Below are positions 25,478-35,903 of a DNA stretch of 37,662 bases, piece after piece. A model generated the notes under the pieces. It had not been told where the DNA came from, searched no databases, and saw nothing but the letters and a program-made list of their open reading frames with translations. Every line of letters begins with the position of its first letter. Position 1 is the first letter of the stretch. Position numbers and translations under genes: made by a program. This DNA is from an uncultured Bacteroidales bacterium (GTDB lineage Bacteria > Bacteroidota > Bacteroidia > Bacteroidales > Tenuifilaceae), in NCBI GenBank assembly GCA_937926785.1, contig CALBBQ010000064.1:1-37662 (forward strand), in the 5' to 3' direction.

Positions 25478-27193
25478 ATGAGTTACCGGAATAGTAAAAA
25501 ACAGATTTTTTACCCAATTGCTCTGGCTTTAGTGCTGGCTGCAGGAGTTGTGGTGGGGCTGATACTGGGAAACAGGATGGAGAAACCAAGCCTTTTGGTT
25601 TACCCCAGAACCGATAAGCTGAGTAACGTAATACGTTACATTGCCGATGAGTATGTCGATACAATTTCCGTTGAGTCGCTCGTGGAAAATACCATTCCGG
25701 CGGTTCTGAAAAACCTCGATCCACATTCTGTTTACATCCCTGCAAAGGATCTGCAATCGGTTAACGAACCGCTGGAGGGCGGTTTCGATGGTATCGGCAT
25801 ACAGTTTAACATGAACAACGATACGGTGGTGGTAATCAATACCATTCCCGGTGGACCATCGGAAAAGCTGGGGATTTTGGCAGGCGATCGCATTGTGAAG
25901 GTTAACGGAAAGAATATTGCTGGTGTAAAATTTCCCATGGACAGCGTTCCAAAGCTGCTCAAGGGGCCAACCGGTACGCATGTTAGGGTCAGTGTCAAGC
26001 GTGCTGATGTGAAGGAGCTGATTGATTTTGATATTGTTCGTGGGAAAATTCCCATCTACAGTGTTGATGTTGCATACATGCCTACCCCCGATATTGGTTA
26101 CATCAAGATAAACACCTTCTCAAAGACTACCTACAAGGAATTTCTGGAGGCAATGGTTAAGCTCACCGAGCAGGGGATGAAGAAGCTTATTCTCGATTTG
26201 CGCAGTAACAGCGGTGGGTACATGGATGCTGCCATTAACATAGCCAATGAGTTTTTGCCAGCCGAAAAGCTGATAGTTTATACAAAAGGGAAGAATCGGC
26301 CCAGGCAGGAAGCCAAATCGAATGGGAAGGGCTTTTTCCAGAACATTCCGCTTGCCGTGCTTATCGATGAGTTTTCGGCATCGGCCAGCGAGATTCTTGC
26401 CGGAGCCATTCAGGATAACGACCGGGGAATTATCATTGGCCGCAGGTCGTATGGTAAGGGTTTGGTTCAGGAGCAGGTATTCTTCTCCGATGGATCGGCC
26501 ATGCGGCTCACCATTGCAAGGTACTACACTCCTTCCGGCAGGAGCATACAAAAACCCTACAAGCCCGGCGATGAGGATTACTACTTAGAGATTGGGAACC
26601 GTTACCTGCATGGGGAGTTTCAGAACGCCGATAGCATTCAGTTCGCCGATTCGCTTAAGTTCTTTACGGTTAGTGGCAGAACCGTTTACGGTGGGGGTGG
26701 AATTATGCCCGATATTTTTGTGCCCCTCGATACTAATGGCATCACGCCCTACTACCAGCAGGTATCGCGCAGAAATCTTATCTATCGATTTGCTTTCAAG
26801 TTTGCCGATGAGCACCGAAAGGAAGCCCGCAACATGAAAACTTTTGACGAGGTGGATCGATACCTGAAACGTTTCAACCTGTTTTCGGAGTTCGTCGCAT
26901 TTGCTCAGGGCAATGGTGTAACAGCCAGCCAGAGTGAGCTAAGTAGATCGAAGCTAATCATCGAAACCCAGCTGAAAGCTACCATAGCGCGAAACTTTAT
27001 CGACAACGAGGGATTTTACCCCTATATCAGGTTTATCGATGAGACCCTCCTGAAGGCCATAGAGGTTTGTGAAAAGGGTAACTGCAACTTGTTGCAAAAC
27101 CAAGGTATCTCCCAAATGTTTGAGCTGGATTATCTGAAGGATGACAACCTGAGAATCTACTTCAGAAAGGAACTGATTACCGATATGGTTTGA
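25478..27193 (+). CDS. S41-family carboxy-terminal processing protease (CtpA/Prc type)
   Basis: The 571-residue envelope protease has an N-terminal TM/signal anchor (about 10-30), a PDZ domain (about 90-165; GFDGIGIQFNM, GILAGDRIVKVNGK) and the S41 catalytic domain (about 185-370). Catalytic residues lie in IDEFSASASEILAG (Ser) and RRSYGKGLVQ (Lys). A C-terminal extension of about 150 residues, helical and charged, ends with EVCEKGNCNLL...FRKELITDM. The periplasmic location is inferred from the anchor. It follows the dCMP deaminase by 20 bp, and its last 37 bp overlap the convergent hydrolase gene. Confidence 0.94.
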   Translation: MSYRNSKKQIFYPIALALVLAAGVVVGLILGNRMEKPSLLVYPRTDKLSNVIRYIADEYVDTISVESLVENTIPAVLKNLDPHSVYIPAKDLQSVNEPLEGGFDGIGIQFNMNNDTVVVINTIPGGPSEKLGILAGDRIVKVNGKNIAGVKFPMDSVPKLLKGPTGTHVRVSVKRADVKELIDFDIVRGKIPIYSVDVAYMPTPDIGYIKINTFSKTTYKEFLEAMVKLTEQGMKKLILDLRSNSGGYMDAAINIANEFLPAEKLIVYTKGKNRPRQEAKSNGKGFFQNIPLAVLIDEFSASASEILAGAIQDNDRGIIIGRRSYGKGLVQEQVFFSDGSAMRLTIARYYTPSGRSIQKPYKPGDEDYYLEIGNRYLHGEFQNADSIQFADSLKFFTVSGRTVYGGGGIMPDIFVPLDTNGITPYYQQVSRRNLIYRFAFKFADEHRKEARNMKTFDEVDRYLKRFNLFSEFVAFAQGNGVTASQSELSRSKLIIETQLKATIARNFIDNEGFYPYIRFIDETLLKAIEVCEKGNCNLLQNQGISQMFELDYLKDDNLRIYFRKELITDMV

Positions 27194-27945
27194 TCGGGTT
27201 CTTCCAGAAATCCCATATGTCCCGAATTGTTGAGGTAAACAGTTCGGGCTTTTTTATGCCTATCCTCCAGGTTTTGAGCAACCTCCATGGAGATGAGATT
27301 GTCGAAACGACCAAAAATCATGGTAACGGGGAATGTGGCCTGGTCAACAATATGGTTTCGGTCAGGCCGCTGTGCCATACCATTCAGTGCTCCAACTATT
27401 CCAATATCGCTGGTACTTCGGGCAATCGATTTTATATGCTCTACTTCGCCGGCAAGCCTTTCCAGGTTTTGGTTGGCAAACAGGCGGGGTATGTTGTTCT
27501 GAACGATTTGCTCTTTATTTCCTTCCTTAACGAGCTTAATATCGGCCATTCGGGCTGCACGCTTTTCATGATTGTCGGCGTTGGGGGTGGAGTGGAAAAG
27601 GCAAAGCCCTTTGAGCCAGCTTGGGTAACGTTCGGCAAAAGCTAAACTTACGTAGCCACCCATGGAATGGCCGATGAGGTATATCTTATCCATGCCCGCA
27701 GTTCGAATTACAGCGCTTACGCAATCGGCCATGAAGTCCATACCAATCACCTCCTGCTTGCAAATTGACTTTCCATGTCCCGGCAGGTCTATGGTAAGTA
27801 CGCTGTAGCTGGATTCCAGCTCTACGGTGAGCTCATCCCAAATAGTAAGATTTTCCAGGTAACCGTGAAGAAGTACTAAGGCAGGTCCACTTCCGCTAAT
27901 TCGGTAACGGAGAGTGCAGGTTGGTAGTTCAAGGTATCCTTCCAT
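27157..27945 (-). CDS. Alpha/beta-fold hydrolase
   Basis: The 262-residue single-domain esterase/lipase-like hydrolase has an intact triad: Ser94 in LIGHSMGGYVS, Asp215 in FGRFDNLIS and His243 in NSGHMGFLEEP. The oxyanion-loop motif is LLHGYLENLTIW. No signal peptide, so cytosolic. The gene overlaps the 3' end of the S41 protease gene by 37 bp in convergent orientation. The relation to BioH/MenH/carboxylesterase types cannot be resolved from sequence alone; substrate unknown. Confidence 0.9.
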   Translation of the reverse strand: MEGYLELPTCTLRYRISGSGPALVLLHGYLENLTIWDELTVELESSYSVLTIDLPGHGKSICKQEVIGMDFMADCVSAVIRTAGMDKIYLIGHSMGGYVSLAFAERYPSWLKGLCLFHSTPNADNHEKRAARMADIKLVKEGNKEQIVQNNIPRLFANQNLERLAGEVEHIKSIARSTSDIGIVGALNGMAQRPDRNHIVDQATFPVTMIFGRFDNLISMEVAQNLEDRHKKARTVYLNNSGHMGFLEEPDQTISVISSFLK

Positions 27946-28004
27946 TTTACATTATTTTTAGTACTTCAAAATAGCACGATATTTTTGTTAAAAGCAAGTA
28001 AAAT

Positions 28005-31000
28005 TTACCGATAACCCACCACACAGGTTTTCTTTTCCCTGTAAACCCTGCCGGATAGGTTGAAATATTCTATAGATATGATGTAGATACCAGAACCAAC
28101 CCGACGATTTTGCGTATCAATTCCATCCCAGCGAAGCTGACCCGATGTTCCCAGTGTGATATTGTTCGCAATGCGGTATATTTCTATCCCGTTGGAATTG
28201 AACACCCTCACATTGGCCACGTACCCAGGCTCAGGGAGCTGGTAACCGATGAGCAGGTAGTCGTCGCGGCCATCGCCGTCGGGCGAGAAGGTTTTAGGGG
28301 TAAGGCTAAAGTATCCTTTACCCTCGTGTTGCTCGCTGTACTGAGAATTCTGGTAGGTAGGGGTGGCAAACCCGGCTGCCTGTGCCGCTGATTGCCATGT
28401 GGATGCCTGGTTGCTGGGAGCATTGGGGTTTATACGTTCAAGCGACACCCCTTTAAAACTGGTAAGTAAGCGATTGTGCATTTTCTCGGTATAGCGGAAC
28501 TCATCTACAACCTCATTATCTGAGTTCAGAAGAACTGCGTAACCCTTATCGTTGTTAAATGCGGCCATTCGTGGTGTACGAACAAATGCCTGTGGGTTCA
28601 GGCAGGTGTAGAATGATGTTACCTGGCCGGGATTAACTGTTACGACGGCATATTCGCCAGGAAAGAGTATGCGAGGTACTGAAGATACCGAATACACTTC
28701 TTTTAGGGCAAGGCTTGCTTCATCTCTATTACCCAGCTTGAGTTGCGTCAAGTCAAAGCATTTGGTCGAGTTGTTGTAAAACTCAACAAAATCAGTACCC
28801 CCGGTATAGGGGTTAAATAGGATCTCGTTAATCACTATATCCCCTTTCTGTGCATTTTGCGGCAGGCCTATGCGGATAAGCGTATCGGGCAATGTATTTC
28901 CGGCAAAATCGTTTAAACCGCTTAGGGTTATTTCATAGGTTTGGTCAGGTCTCAGGGGGTGGAGTAGTTTTATGGTGGCTAAATCGAACAGTCCTGAAAC
29001 AGCTACTTCGTCAATTTGCAGCTGGGTATTATAGTTCTCTTTGAGCATTACCGAGAGGCTATCCATAGGTTCGTTAAACTTCAGGTTGATTGTTTGAGCG
29101 TCGGCAACCTCAACGTATACCAACCAGGGCTTTGTAATATCGGGGTTGGCTGCTGCAACGGAATTTGGAGCACATGGTGTGCCTCCCTCGCTGGCAACGC
29201 TTGCCCTCCAGTTATTCTTTCCCTCGGCAAAGTTCTGGTAATCGATGCACTCCATGGAGTAACCTCCCGCATTCCGGGTTGAATCGTTGTACCACTCCTT
29301 GGTGTAGTTAGCAAATGCAACTAGGTTCCCTTCGGGGTCAAACAGTTTAATTAGCATTCCATCGTTCAGGAGTGCAGGAAACGATGTTACCGCAATTGCC
29401 TTACCGTAAGATTTGAATACCGCCATGGCCGATGTGCTTCCAATCAGAGCATACGAATTGGGTACAACGGTATCGGACGGAAAAGAGACCCGTTTATCGT
29501 TAAGGGTCATGCTCCAGCCACCGGTAAAAATTGTGTCAGGGCTAGGGTTAAACAGTTCAATGTACTCATACTCCGGTAAACCGTTCGATGGCAAAGGGTT
29601 AGCCATGACTTCGTTGATCACCAAACGCCCAAAGTTGCCCTGTGCAGTAAAGCCAATCTCTGCGCTGTCGGGCAGGCTAAGCCCGTTGAGGTCGGCTATG
29701 TTTTCAACATATATCTTTAATTTTTCAAAGGGTAATTTTTCGGTTACCAGCATTACAGCTTGATCATCGGAAACTTTAACCTCTTTTATTTCAATGTCTT
29801 TCCCGTTCAAGGATTTAAGGAGGTAGTTCATCTTGTTTTTGACCGAACTTTCTGAAGCCACTTTCGAAAATTTCACCTGCAAGGAATTTAGATTAACTAC
29901 TTTAGCCATGGAAATGACCGGGGGGTAATCGGTAGTACAAAACTTAAGGTCATCAATCCAGAGCAGGCCTGCTCGGCTAGCGGTGTAGCCAAACACCAGA
30001 GCCATATAGCTGCATGCTGGTGTCGATATCTTTACCTCGCCGCCCAGGCTTTTCAACCCCGATGATTTTGGTGTAAACCAAAGCCTGAGCATCCCTTTTG
30101 GCGAAAGCGTGACGGAGATTTTTACCTCATCATTCTCGTTCCAGTCAAAACCTGTTTTGATGATGTTCGTTCGCTTACCCTTACTAAACCTCCAGACCGA
30201 TAGCAGATCGTTTCCGCTTGATGGGTTTATACCCACCGCGTAACCTTCGGCTTGGGAATCGTTTGGGTTTTCCATATTTGATGCAAATGCGAGGTAGAAG
30301 TAGTTTTCCGATGATGGGTCCCAGCTCCCGTTTCGAATGGTGATGTTCCATTCAACAGCCTTCCCGGCTAATGTTGATAGAATGGGAATGCTTAGTACCG
30401 ATAGCTTAGCAGCAGGGTCGCCGGCATGGGCAAGGGAATACTCACCTCCAATGGGTGAAACTCTGGATGTCACCCAATTTTCGATACCGATCCACTGGGG
30501 CAGGCTGCCCTCAAAGTTTTCGTTAACCTGGCAGGAACTACTTGTACCGCAGTATATGGGCTCCGAGATGGCATCGGTTAGCCAGCCAAAGTATGATTTA
30601 AGCTGATAGGTTCCCACCTCGGTGAACTTCACGTTATCCCAAGAGGCTATCCCGTTGTTAAGGGCTTGAAGAACGGGATTCACCAAAACATCGCCAGTTC
30701 CCTGCTGCAGTTCGAGCGCTGCGTATGCCTGAAACTCGCTGTCAACATTGCCGCGTGCATCGCACGCCATTACGCTTACGCTGAAGGGTTGATTTGGGGT
30801 AACGGAGAAGGGTTGATTCACAAACTTCAACCTATCTGCATCAACGTTAACCCTGCAGGGGCGTCCGAAAATGGTGGCCGGGAACGAGTTGCTGAATGCG
30901 GTACTGTTCTCATACGTGCTCCACCCCGGTGAGTTGGCGGGTATATAGAACTGAAATTTGAACCGGTCTATAAGCCCTCTATCCCAAAAAAATGCCTTTA

Positions 31001-33626
31001 GAATAATGTTAGCCGAATCACCATCCTCAACTAAGAGGGTTTCACTGGCAAAATCAACTTGCAGGGTGTTACCACTAAACGAGAATGATTTTGGGGTTGT
31101 GGTTTCTCTTCCGTTGTCCAAAACGATTCCCTGAAGCATTCGCGCAAGGAGTGGTATGTCGTCTGGATTAAATGCATGCAGCTTAATGCGGCTTACGTTA
31201 AGTGGCAGTCCATCGGTGCCTCCCTCGTCTTTCAGTTTAAACCTGATAACTTCCTGGGCAGCGGCAAGGTAGCTGTTTGCTGGAGTAAAAACTACCGTAT
31301 CGGTGGGTTGGATGAGCGGTTCTGCTGTACCGTCTGCATCAGCGCAGGTGATGTTGGCCGATACGGCATCGTTTAGGCCGGAGTTCCGCGCGATAAGCGT
31401 AAAAATACCTGGCTGTGTGTAGCTAACTTCAAATTGGGCTTCGCCGTTAGTTATGGCTGTGGGGTTCTCGGATAGTATGTTAAGCTCGCCATTTCCTGCT
31501 CCAAGCATTAGTTCAACGCCTCCATTAAAGTTCACATCTGTGTTCCCTTTGGCATCTGTAGGATTTACCTTTACCATAAACGATTCGTTAACCCCTACTT
31601 GCAGGGGGGTTGAGGTGAATGTGAGCTTGGTTGCATTCACCCTGATGGTTGCAGTTGCCGAATTTACGTTCGTTGGGAATTTTGTAGCGAAGCGGCTTCC
31701 GTTGTCGTAGGCCAAAAACATCGGATTAGTCTTGTCGATGTGCAGCTGCAGGGTTTGATTATCGGTAATGTCTTTACTTTTCAGGTAGAGCCAAATGCTT
31801 AGCTCCCTGGTTTGTCCATCGGGAATGGTAATGGCTCCAGGAGGGAATGTGATGTCAATGGTGGAGGTTTTTATGTCGATAATTGATGTTGAAACGTAGG
31901 CTGTACCTTGTTTTACCAGTACTCCTTCAATAACCTTATTAAGCGATGCTGCATCTGGGGTGCTCGTTTTGTAAAGTCTAATTTTTTCTGGGTAGGTGGG
32001 TGCACCATCGCTCCCGGTGTCTGCAATACGGAAGCGCATGATTTCAAAGGCCTGCGCAGGCGATGTTGCCATAGAGCTAACATCGAAAGAGGGCACCTGC
32101 GTGCCGGGAACGGCTGCGAATGAGCTGGTATCGTAACCAATGGTAATATCTTCGCTTATCGATGGGATTAGATTATCTCCGGTTGCCTTGAGGCGGATTA
32201 TGCCATACCGGTCGTATGTAAGGCTATCCCACTTTGCAACACCCTGTACAGCCGTTCTATCAAAACCATTTGGTGAGTTAAGGTTACCTGTTCCCTCTGA
32301 AAGGCCTACAGAAATCAGACCGGTATAGTCAGCGTCAACATTACCCCATTCATCGGTGACCGCCACCTCAAGCCCAAAGGGCTTGCCGATAATTGTAACC
32401 GGCGAAATATTGCGGAACAGGCTATTTGTGGCAGTTACCCTAACCGTGAATATTTCTGATTGTACCTTTGCCGGAAAAGTTTTTGCAAATCCCGAGCCCC
32501 AAAGGCTCGAGAGGAGACCGTGGTTTTCATTATCGATGTAGAATGACAGGCCTGCGTTGTCGGGTACATTGCCATTTTTCAATGATATAGCAAACGCCAG
32601 TTCCACGTTCTGCCCATCGGGTATGGTAAGTGCAGAGCTGTCAACCTCAAGGGTTATTTGCTGGTCGGTAATGCTCAGGGCTTCGATGTGGATATCCTGG
32701 GCATTCATTTTCAAACGCACATCTCCAATGAGCGAGCTCCAGGCGGCGTTCTCCGGGTCGGGGTTTTTAACGCTAATTCGCTTCACGTAGGTGGGTAGTC
32801 CATCGCCAGAGCCTGCATCGGAAATCACAAACCTAAACACATCAACACTATTTTGAGTTAATGTAGATGGGATATCGGTTCCCTGAACCTGCTGTAGGGG
32901 TGCAGTCACCTGGGTTGTCCTGTCGTTGGGATTGATGGGTTGGTAGATGAATGAGATATCATCAACCCAAAGCTTCATGTCCTGTGCCGATGAGTAGCGA
33001 TAGCCAACGCCAAAGTGGCTAAAGGTCTTGTAGGTAGCATCGGGTGTTGAACCAAAAACGACCAGGGTGTTAAAGTTCCCCAATGTTGATGCCTTTAAAG
33101 TAAATAGCCCATCGAAGGTGCGTGTAACTTCAATTGCCCCCGGCTTTCCTGTACCAATTTGGGTTTGCCAGTTTAGGGAAGAAGAAAGAATAACCTGGGG
33201 GCTTCCATTATCAACCCTCCAAATCTTAAGCAAATCGTCGCTACCGGTTAGGTTCACACCCACGGCATAGCCCGATTCGCCAGTTGTAGAAAGATTCTCA
33301 TCCGTCATGAGGTAAACCCACCAGCTGTTTGATGCCGAAGGGTCGTAACCGTGCCGCACCAGTATTCGCCAGGTTACATCACCTTTATCAATATCCCAGG
33401 CAGGCAATTCGGTGTATATGGTATCGGTGTATGCTACCGGGTTATCGAAGCTATGCTTTAGCGATGCGCTACCCGATATGGGAGTGCTTGTGGTTACAGC
33501 CCACCGGTTCTGGGGTTTTTGTGTCCAACCCGTTATATCGGCATTCTCAAAATTATACGTTATAACCTGCTGCCCAAAGGTTAACCTTGCCAGTAGTGTT
33601 AAAATGAGTAGGACCGACGTTCGCAT
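28005..33626 (-). CDS. Giant modular exported protein with lamin-tail domains and Ig-like repeats
   Basis: The 1873-residue protein starts with a signal peptide (cleavage about FG-Q19). Modules in order: a jelly-roll/ConA-like domain (about 20-230); three related units of about 265 residues starting near 257, 526 and 789, each with an (F/I)RF...D.G(S/T)DG.PxY...I-type segment followed by an invasin-like Ig domain (phrases such as DAKGNTDVNF, DARGNVDSEF); and a second ConA-like domain (about 1033-1230, sharing GYAVG(V/I)N and DDL.K/SVWR with the first). A Big_5/SbsA-like domain follows, then lamin-tail domain 1 (about 1334, LVINEVMANPLP), another Big_5-like domain (about 1496), lamin-tail domain 2 (about 1594, DIVINEILFNPY) and a C-terminal FlgD-Ig/gliding-type module (about 1767-1873, FSPDGDGRDDYLL). 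It is probably cell-surface or secreted; T9SS export is plausible but not proven. Monocistronic. Confidence 0.88.
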   Translation of the reverse strand: MRTSVLLILTLLARLTFGQQVITYNFENADITGWTQKPQNRWAVTTSTPISGSASLKHSFDNPVAYTDTIYTELPAWDIDKGDVTWRILVRHGYDPSASNSWWVYLMTDENLSTTGESGYAVGVNLTGSDDLLKIWRVDNGSPQVILSSSLNWQTQIGTGKPGAIEVTRTFDGLFTLKASTLGNFNTLVVFGSTPDATYKTFSHFGVGYRYSSAQDMKLWVDDISFIYQPINPNDRTTQVTAPLQQVQGTDIPSTLTQNSVDVFRFVISDAGSGDGLPTYVKRISVKNPDPENAAWSSLIGDVRLKMNAQDIHIEALSITDQQITLEVDSSALTIPDGQNVELAFAISLKNGNVPDNAGLSFYIDNENHGLLSSLWGSGFAKTFPAKVQSEIFTVRVTATNSLFRNISPVTIIGKPFGLEVAVTDEWGNVDADYTGLISVGLSEGTGNLNSPNGFDRTAVQGVAKWDSLTYDRYGIIRLKATGDNLIPSISEDITIGYDTSSFAAVPGTQVPSFDVSSMATSPAQAFEIMRFRIADTGSDGAPTYPEKIRLYKTSTPDAASLNKVIEGVLVKQGTAYVSTSIIDIKTSTIDITFPPGAITIPDGQTRELSIWLYLKSKDITDNQTLQLHIDKTNPMFLAYDNGSRFATKFPTNVNSATATIRVNATKLTFTSTPLQVGVNESFMVKVNPTDAKGNTDVNFNGGVELMLGAGNGELNILSENPTAITNGEAQFEVSYTQPGIFTLIARNSGLNDAVSANITCADADGTAEPLIQPTDTVVFTPANSYLAAAQEVIRFKLKDEGGTDGLPLNVSRIKLHAFNPDDIPLLARMLQGIVLDNGRETTTPKSFSFSGNTLQVDFASETLLVEDGDSANIILKAFFWDRGLIDRFKFQFYIPANSPGWSTYENSTAFSNSFPATIFGRPCRVNVDADRLKFVNQPFSVTPNQPFSVSVMACDARGNVDSEFQAYAALELQQGTGDVLVNPVLQALNNGIASWDNVKFTEVGTYQLKSYFGWLTDAISEPIYCGTSSSCQVNENFEGSLPQWIGIENWVTSRVSPIGGEYSLAHAGDPAAKLSVLSIPILSTLAGKAVEWNITIRNGSWDPSSENYFYLAFASNMENPNDSQAEGYAVGINPSSGNDLLSVWRFSKGKRTNIIKTGFDWNENDEVKISVTLSPKGMLRLWFTPKSSGLKSLGGEVKISTPACSYMALVFGYTASRAGLLWIDDLKFCTTDYPPVISMAKVVNLNSLQVKFSKVASESSVKNKMNYLLKSLNGKDIEIKEVKVSDDQAVMLVTEKLPFEKLKIYVENIADLNGLSLPDSAEIGFTAQGNFGRLVINEVMANPLPSNGLPEYEYIELFNPSPDTIFTGGWSMTLNDKRVSFPSDTVVPNSYALIGSTSAMAVFKSYGKAIAVTSFPALLNDGMLIKLFDPEGNLVAFANYTKEWYNDSTRNAGGYSMECIDYQNFAEGKNNWRASVASEGGTPCAPNSVAAANPDITKPWLVYVEVADAQTINLKFNEPMDSLSVMLKENYNTQLQIDEVAVSGLFDLATIKLLHPLRPDQTYEITLSGLNDFAGNTLPDTLIRIGLPQNAQKGDIVINEILFNPYTGGTDFVEFYNNSTKCFDLTQLKLGNRDEASLALKEVYSVSSVPRILFPGEYAVVTVNPGQVTSFYTCLNPQAFVRTPRMAAFNNDKGYAVLLNSDNEVVDEFRYTEKMHNRLLTSFKGVSLERINPNAPSNQASTWQSAAQAAGFATPTYQNSQYSEQHEGKGYFSLTPKTFSPDGDGRDDYLLIGYQLPEPGYVANVRVFNSNGIEIYRIANNITLGTSGQLRWDGIDTQNRRVGSGIYIISIEYFNLSGRVYREKKTCVVGYR

Positions 33627-33697
33627 TTAAACTATTGTATAATTTTACCATCAAAATTTACGAAAAAATCATTAATCATCTGTAAAGTAATTTCTTT

Positions 33698-34690
33698 ATG
33701 AGAGTTGCAGTAGTTGGGGCAACAGGCCTTGTGGGCAATGTTATGCTTCGCGTTCTGGAAGAACGCAACTTCCCGTTCGATGAGCTCATACCGGCGGCTT
33801 CGGAAAAATCCGTAGGTAAAACTGTTAAATTCAGGGGTAAAGAGGTAAGGGTTTGTTCCGTTGCCGAAGCCGTTGAGCAGAAACCCGCTGTGGCCATTTT
33901 TTCAGCAGGTTCGGCAGCATCAAAGGAGTGGGCACCCCGTTTTGCGGAAGTTGGCACTACCGTAATTGACAACTCCTCGTGCTGGCGCATGTATCCGGAG
34001 ATTCCCCTGGTTGTCCCGGAGGTGAATGCCCATGTGCTAAGACCGGAGCATAAAATTATTGCAAACCCCAACTGTTCCACCATTCAGCTGGTGGTGGCCA
34101 TTAACCCACTGCACCTGAAGTATCGTATTAAACGAATAGTGGTTTCAACCTACCAGTCGGTTACCGGTACGGGAGTTAAGGCGGTTAACCAGCTTTTTGC
34201 CGAACGGCAGGGACATGATGCCGAAATGGCCTATCCGCATTCCATTGATTTGAACTGCTTTCCGCATGGTGGTTCGTTCCTCGAGAATGGTTATACCACC
34301 GAAGAGCAGAAGCTGATTGACGAAACTCGCAAGATAATTGGCGACCAGCATATTATGGTTTCACCCACCGTAGTGCGCATCCCGGTTATCGGGGGTCATT
34401 CCGAATCGGTTAACCTGGAGTTTGAGCAGGAGTTCGATATCAATGATGTAATGGCCATACTTAGCAGCTCACCTGGTATTGTTGTTCAGGATAATCCTGC
34501 TGCCAACCACTATCCTATGCCGCGTTTTGCCGAAGGCAAGGATGAAGTTTTTGTAGGCCGTATCCGGCGCGATGTTTCGCAACCCCGTAGTTTAAATCTG
34601 TGGGTTGTTGCCGACAACCTTCGTAAGGGGGCTGCCACCAATGCCATCCAGATTGCCGAGTACCTGAATGCTAAAGGTTGGCTTCGGTAA
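33698..34690 (+). CDS. asd: Aspartate-semialdehyde dehydrogenase
   Basis: The 330-residue NADP enzyme reduces aspartyl phosphate to aspartate semialdehyde, the branch point for Lys/DAP, Thr and Met. Seen: Rossmann motif VAVVGATGLVGNVMLRVLEE (4-23), catalytic Cys126 in ANPNCSTIQLV, and the histidine of IGGHSESVNLEF. The otherwise common DNSSAWRM reads DNSSCWRM (Cys95) here. Full length. The start lies 71 bp from the divergent LTD gene, and its last 20 bp overlap the convergent hflX. No other gene of the pathway is adjacent. Confidence 0.96.
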   Translation: MRVAVVGATGLVGNVMLRVLEERNFPFDELIPAASEKSVGKTVKFRGKEVRVCSVAEAVEQKPAVAIFSAGSAASKEWAPRFAEVGTTVIDNSSCWRMYPEIPLVVPEVNAHVLRPEHKIIANPNCSTIQLVVAINPLHLKYRIKRIVVSTYQSVTGTGVKAVNQLFAERQGHDAEMAYPHSIDLNCFPHGGSFLENGYTTEEQKLIDETRKIIGDQHIMVSPTVVRIPVIGGHSESVNLEFEQEFDINDVMAILSSSPGIVVQDNPAANHYPMPRFAEGKDEVFVGRIRRDVSQPRSLNLWVVADNLRKGAATNAIQIAEYLNAKGWLR

Positions 34691-35888
34691 TATCGGGATA
34701 TAAAAAGTTATCGTAGGGATAGCGGGTTACGTGAATCTCGCGAACCATTTTGTACAGTAGCTCACGGAACTCAGCAATATTGGTTTTCTGCTTGGCGGAG
34801 ATGAATATGGTGTGGGTTCCCTTTTTGCTTATCCAGGTTCGCTTAAGTTCATCAAGGCTGATATTCTCGCTGGTGGAGGGGGGTAGGTCGTCGTCGGGCT
34901 TACGGCTTCGGGTGTAGGCATCAATCTTGTTGAAAACAAGTATGGTTGGTTTTTCGCCTCCACCAATCTCTTGCAGGGTTTGGTTCACAACGTTAATTTG
35001 CTCCTCAAAGTTGGGGTGGGAAATATCTACCACGTGCAGTAGCAGGTCCGACTCCCGTACCTCATCCAGTGTGGATTTGAACGATTCAACCAACTGATGG
35101 GGCAGCTTGCGGATAAACCCCACGGTATCGGATAGCAGAAAGGGTAGGTTGCCGATTACCACTTTACGCACGGTAGTGTCCAGGGTGGCAAACAGTTTAT
35201 TCTCGGCAAACACATCGGACTTGCTGATAAGATTCATGATGGTAGATTTGCCCACGTTGGTGTAGCCTACCAGAGCCACACGAACCACGCTACCCCGGTT
35301 TTTACGCTGGGTGGCCATTTGGCGGTCTATCTTACTCAGCTCATCCTTGAGCTTGGCAATACGATCGCGGATTATACGGCGGTCGGTTTCAATTTCGGTT
35401 TCACCGGGACCACGCAGGCCAATACCCCCACGTTGACGCTCCAGGTGTGTCCACATCCGTTTCAGACGGGGCAGCATAAACTCGTACTGAGCTAGTTCTA
35501 CCTGTGTTTTGGCGTAAGCAGTTTTTGCCCGCTGGGCAAACACATCAAGTATCAGGTTCGTTCGGTCGAGCACCTTTCGTTTGAACTCGTTCTCCAGGTT
35601 GCGGAGCTGGGTAGGGGAGAGCTCATCGTCAAAAATCACCATGTCGATGTTATGTTCCTCAACATAGGCAGCAATTTCCAGCACTTTTCCTTTTCCGATG
35701 AACGTGCGCGGGTTTGGTTCATCAATTTTCTGAACGAAACGCTTCACGGTCAGGGCTCCGGCCGTATCGGCCAGAAACCCCAGTTCATCCAGGTAATCGG
35801 TAATCTCTTGTTCTGATTGGAATGGCATGATTACGCCTACCAGAACGGCTTTTTCCTGCTTTTTCTTCGTGGATATGGGTTGTATCAT
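34671..35888 (-). CDS. hflX: Ribosome-associated GTPase HflX
   Basis: The 405-residue protein is the HflX GTPase that binds and splits stalled ribosomes. The N-terminal HflX domain includes DDELSPTQLRNLE (about 88-100) and the hallmark RGGIGLRGPGETEIETDRR (about 155-173). The G domain has GYTNVGKST (G1), DTVGFIRKLP (G3) and FNKIDAY (G4). A short C-terminal tail follows. Overlaps asd by 20 bp at the 3' end. No hfq gene is linked, as is usual in this phylum. A hairpin-T terminator for upstream minus-strand transcription lies just before its start codon. Confidence 0.95.
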   Translation of the reverse strand: MIQPISTKKKQEKAVLVGVIMPFQSEQEITDYLDELGFLADTAGALTVKRFVQKIDEPNPRTFIGKGKVLEIAAYVEEHNIDMVIFDDELSPTQLRNLENEFKRKVLDRTNLILDVFAQRAKTAYAKTQVELAQYEFMLPRLKRMWTHLERQRGGIGLRGPGETEIETDRRIIRDRIAKLKDELSKIDRQMATQRKNRGSVVRVALVGYTNVGKSTIMNLISKSDVFAENKLFATLDTTVRKVVIGNLPFLLSDTVGFIRKLPHQLVESFKSTLDEVRESDLLLHVVDISHPNFEEQINVVNQTLQEIGGGEKPTILVFNKIDAYTRSRKPDDDLPPSTSENISLDELKRTWISKKGTHTIFISAKQKTNIAEFRELLYKMVREIHVTRYPYDNFLYPDITEANL

Positions 35889-35903
35889 CTGTCGGTCCTC
35901 AAC

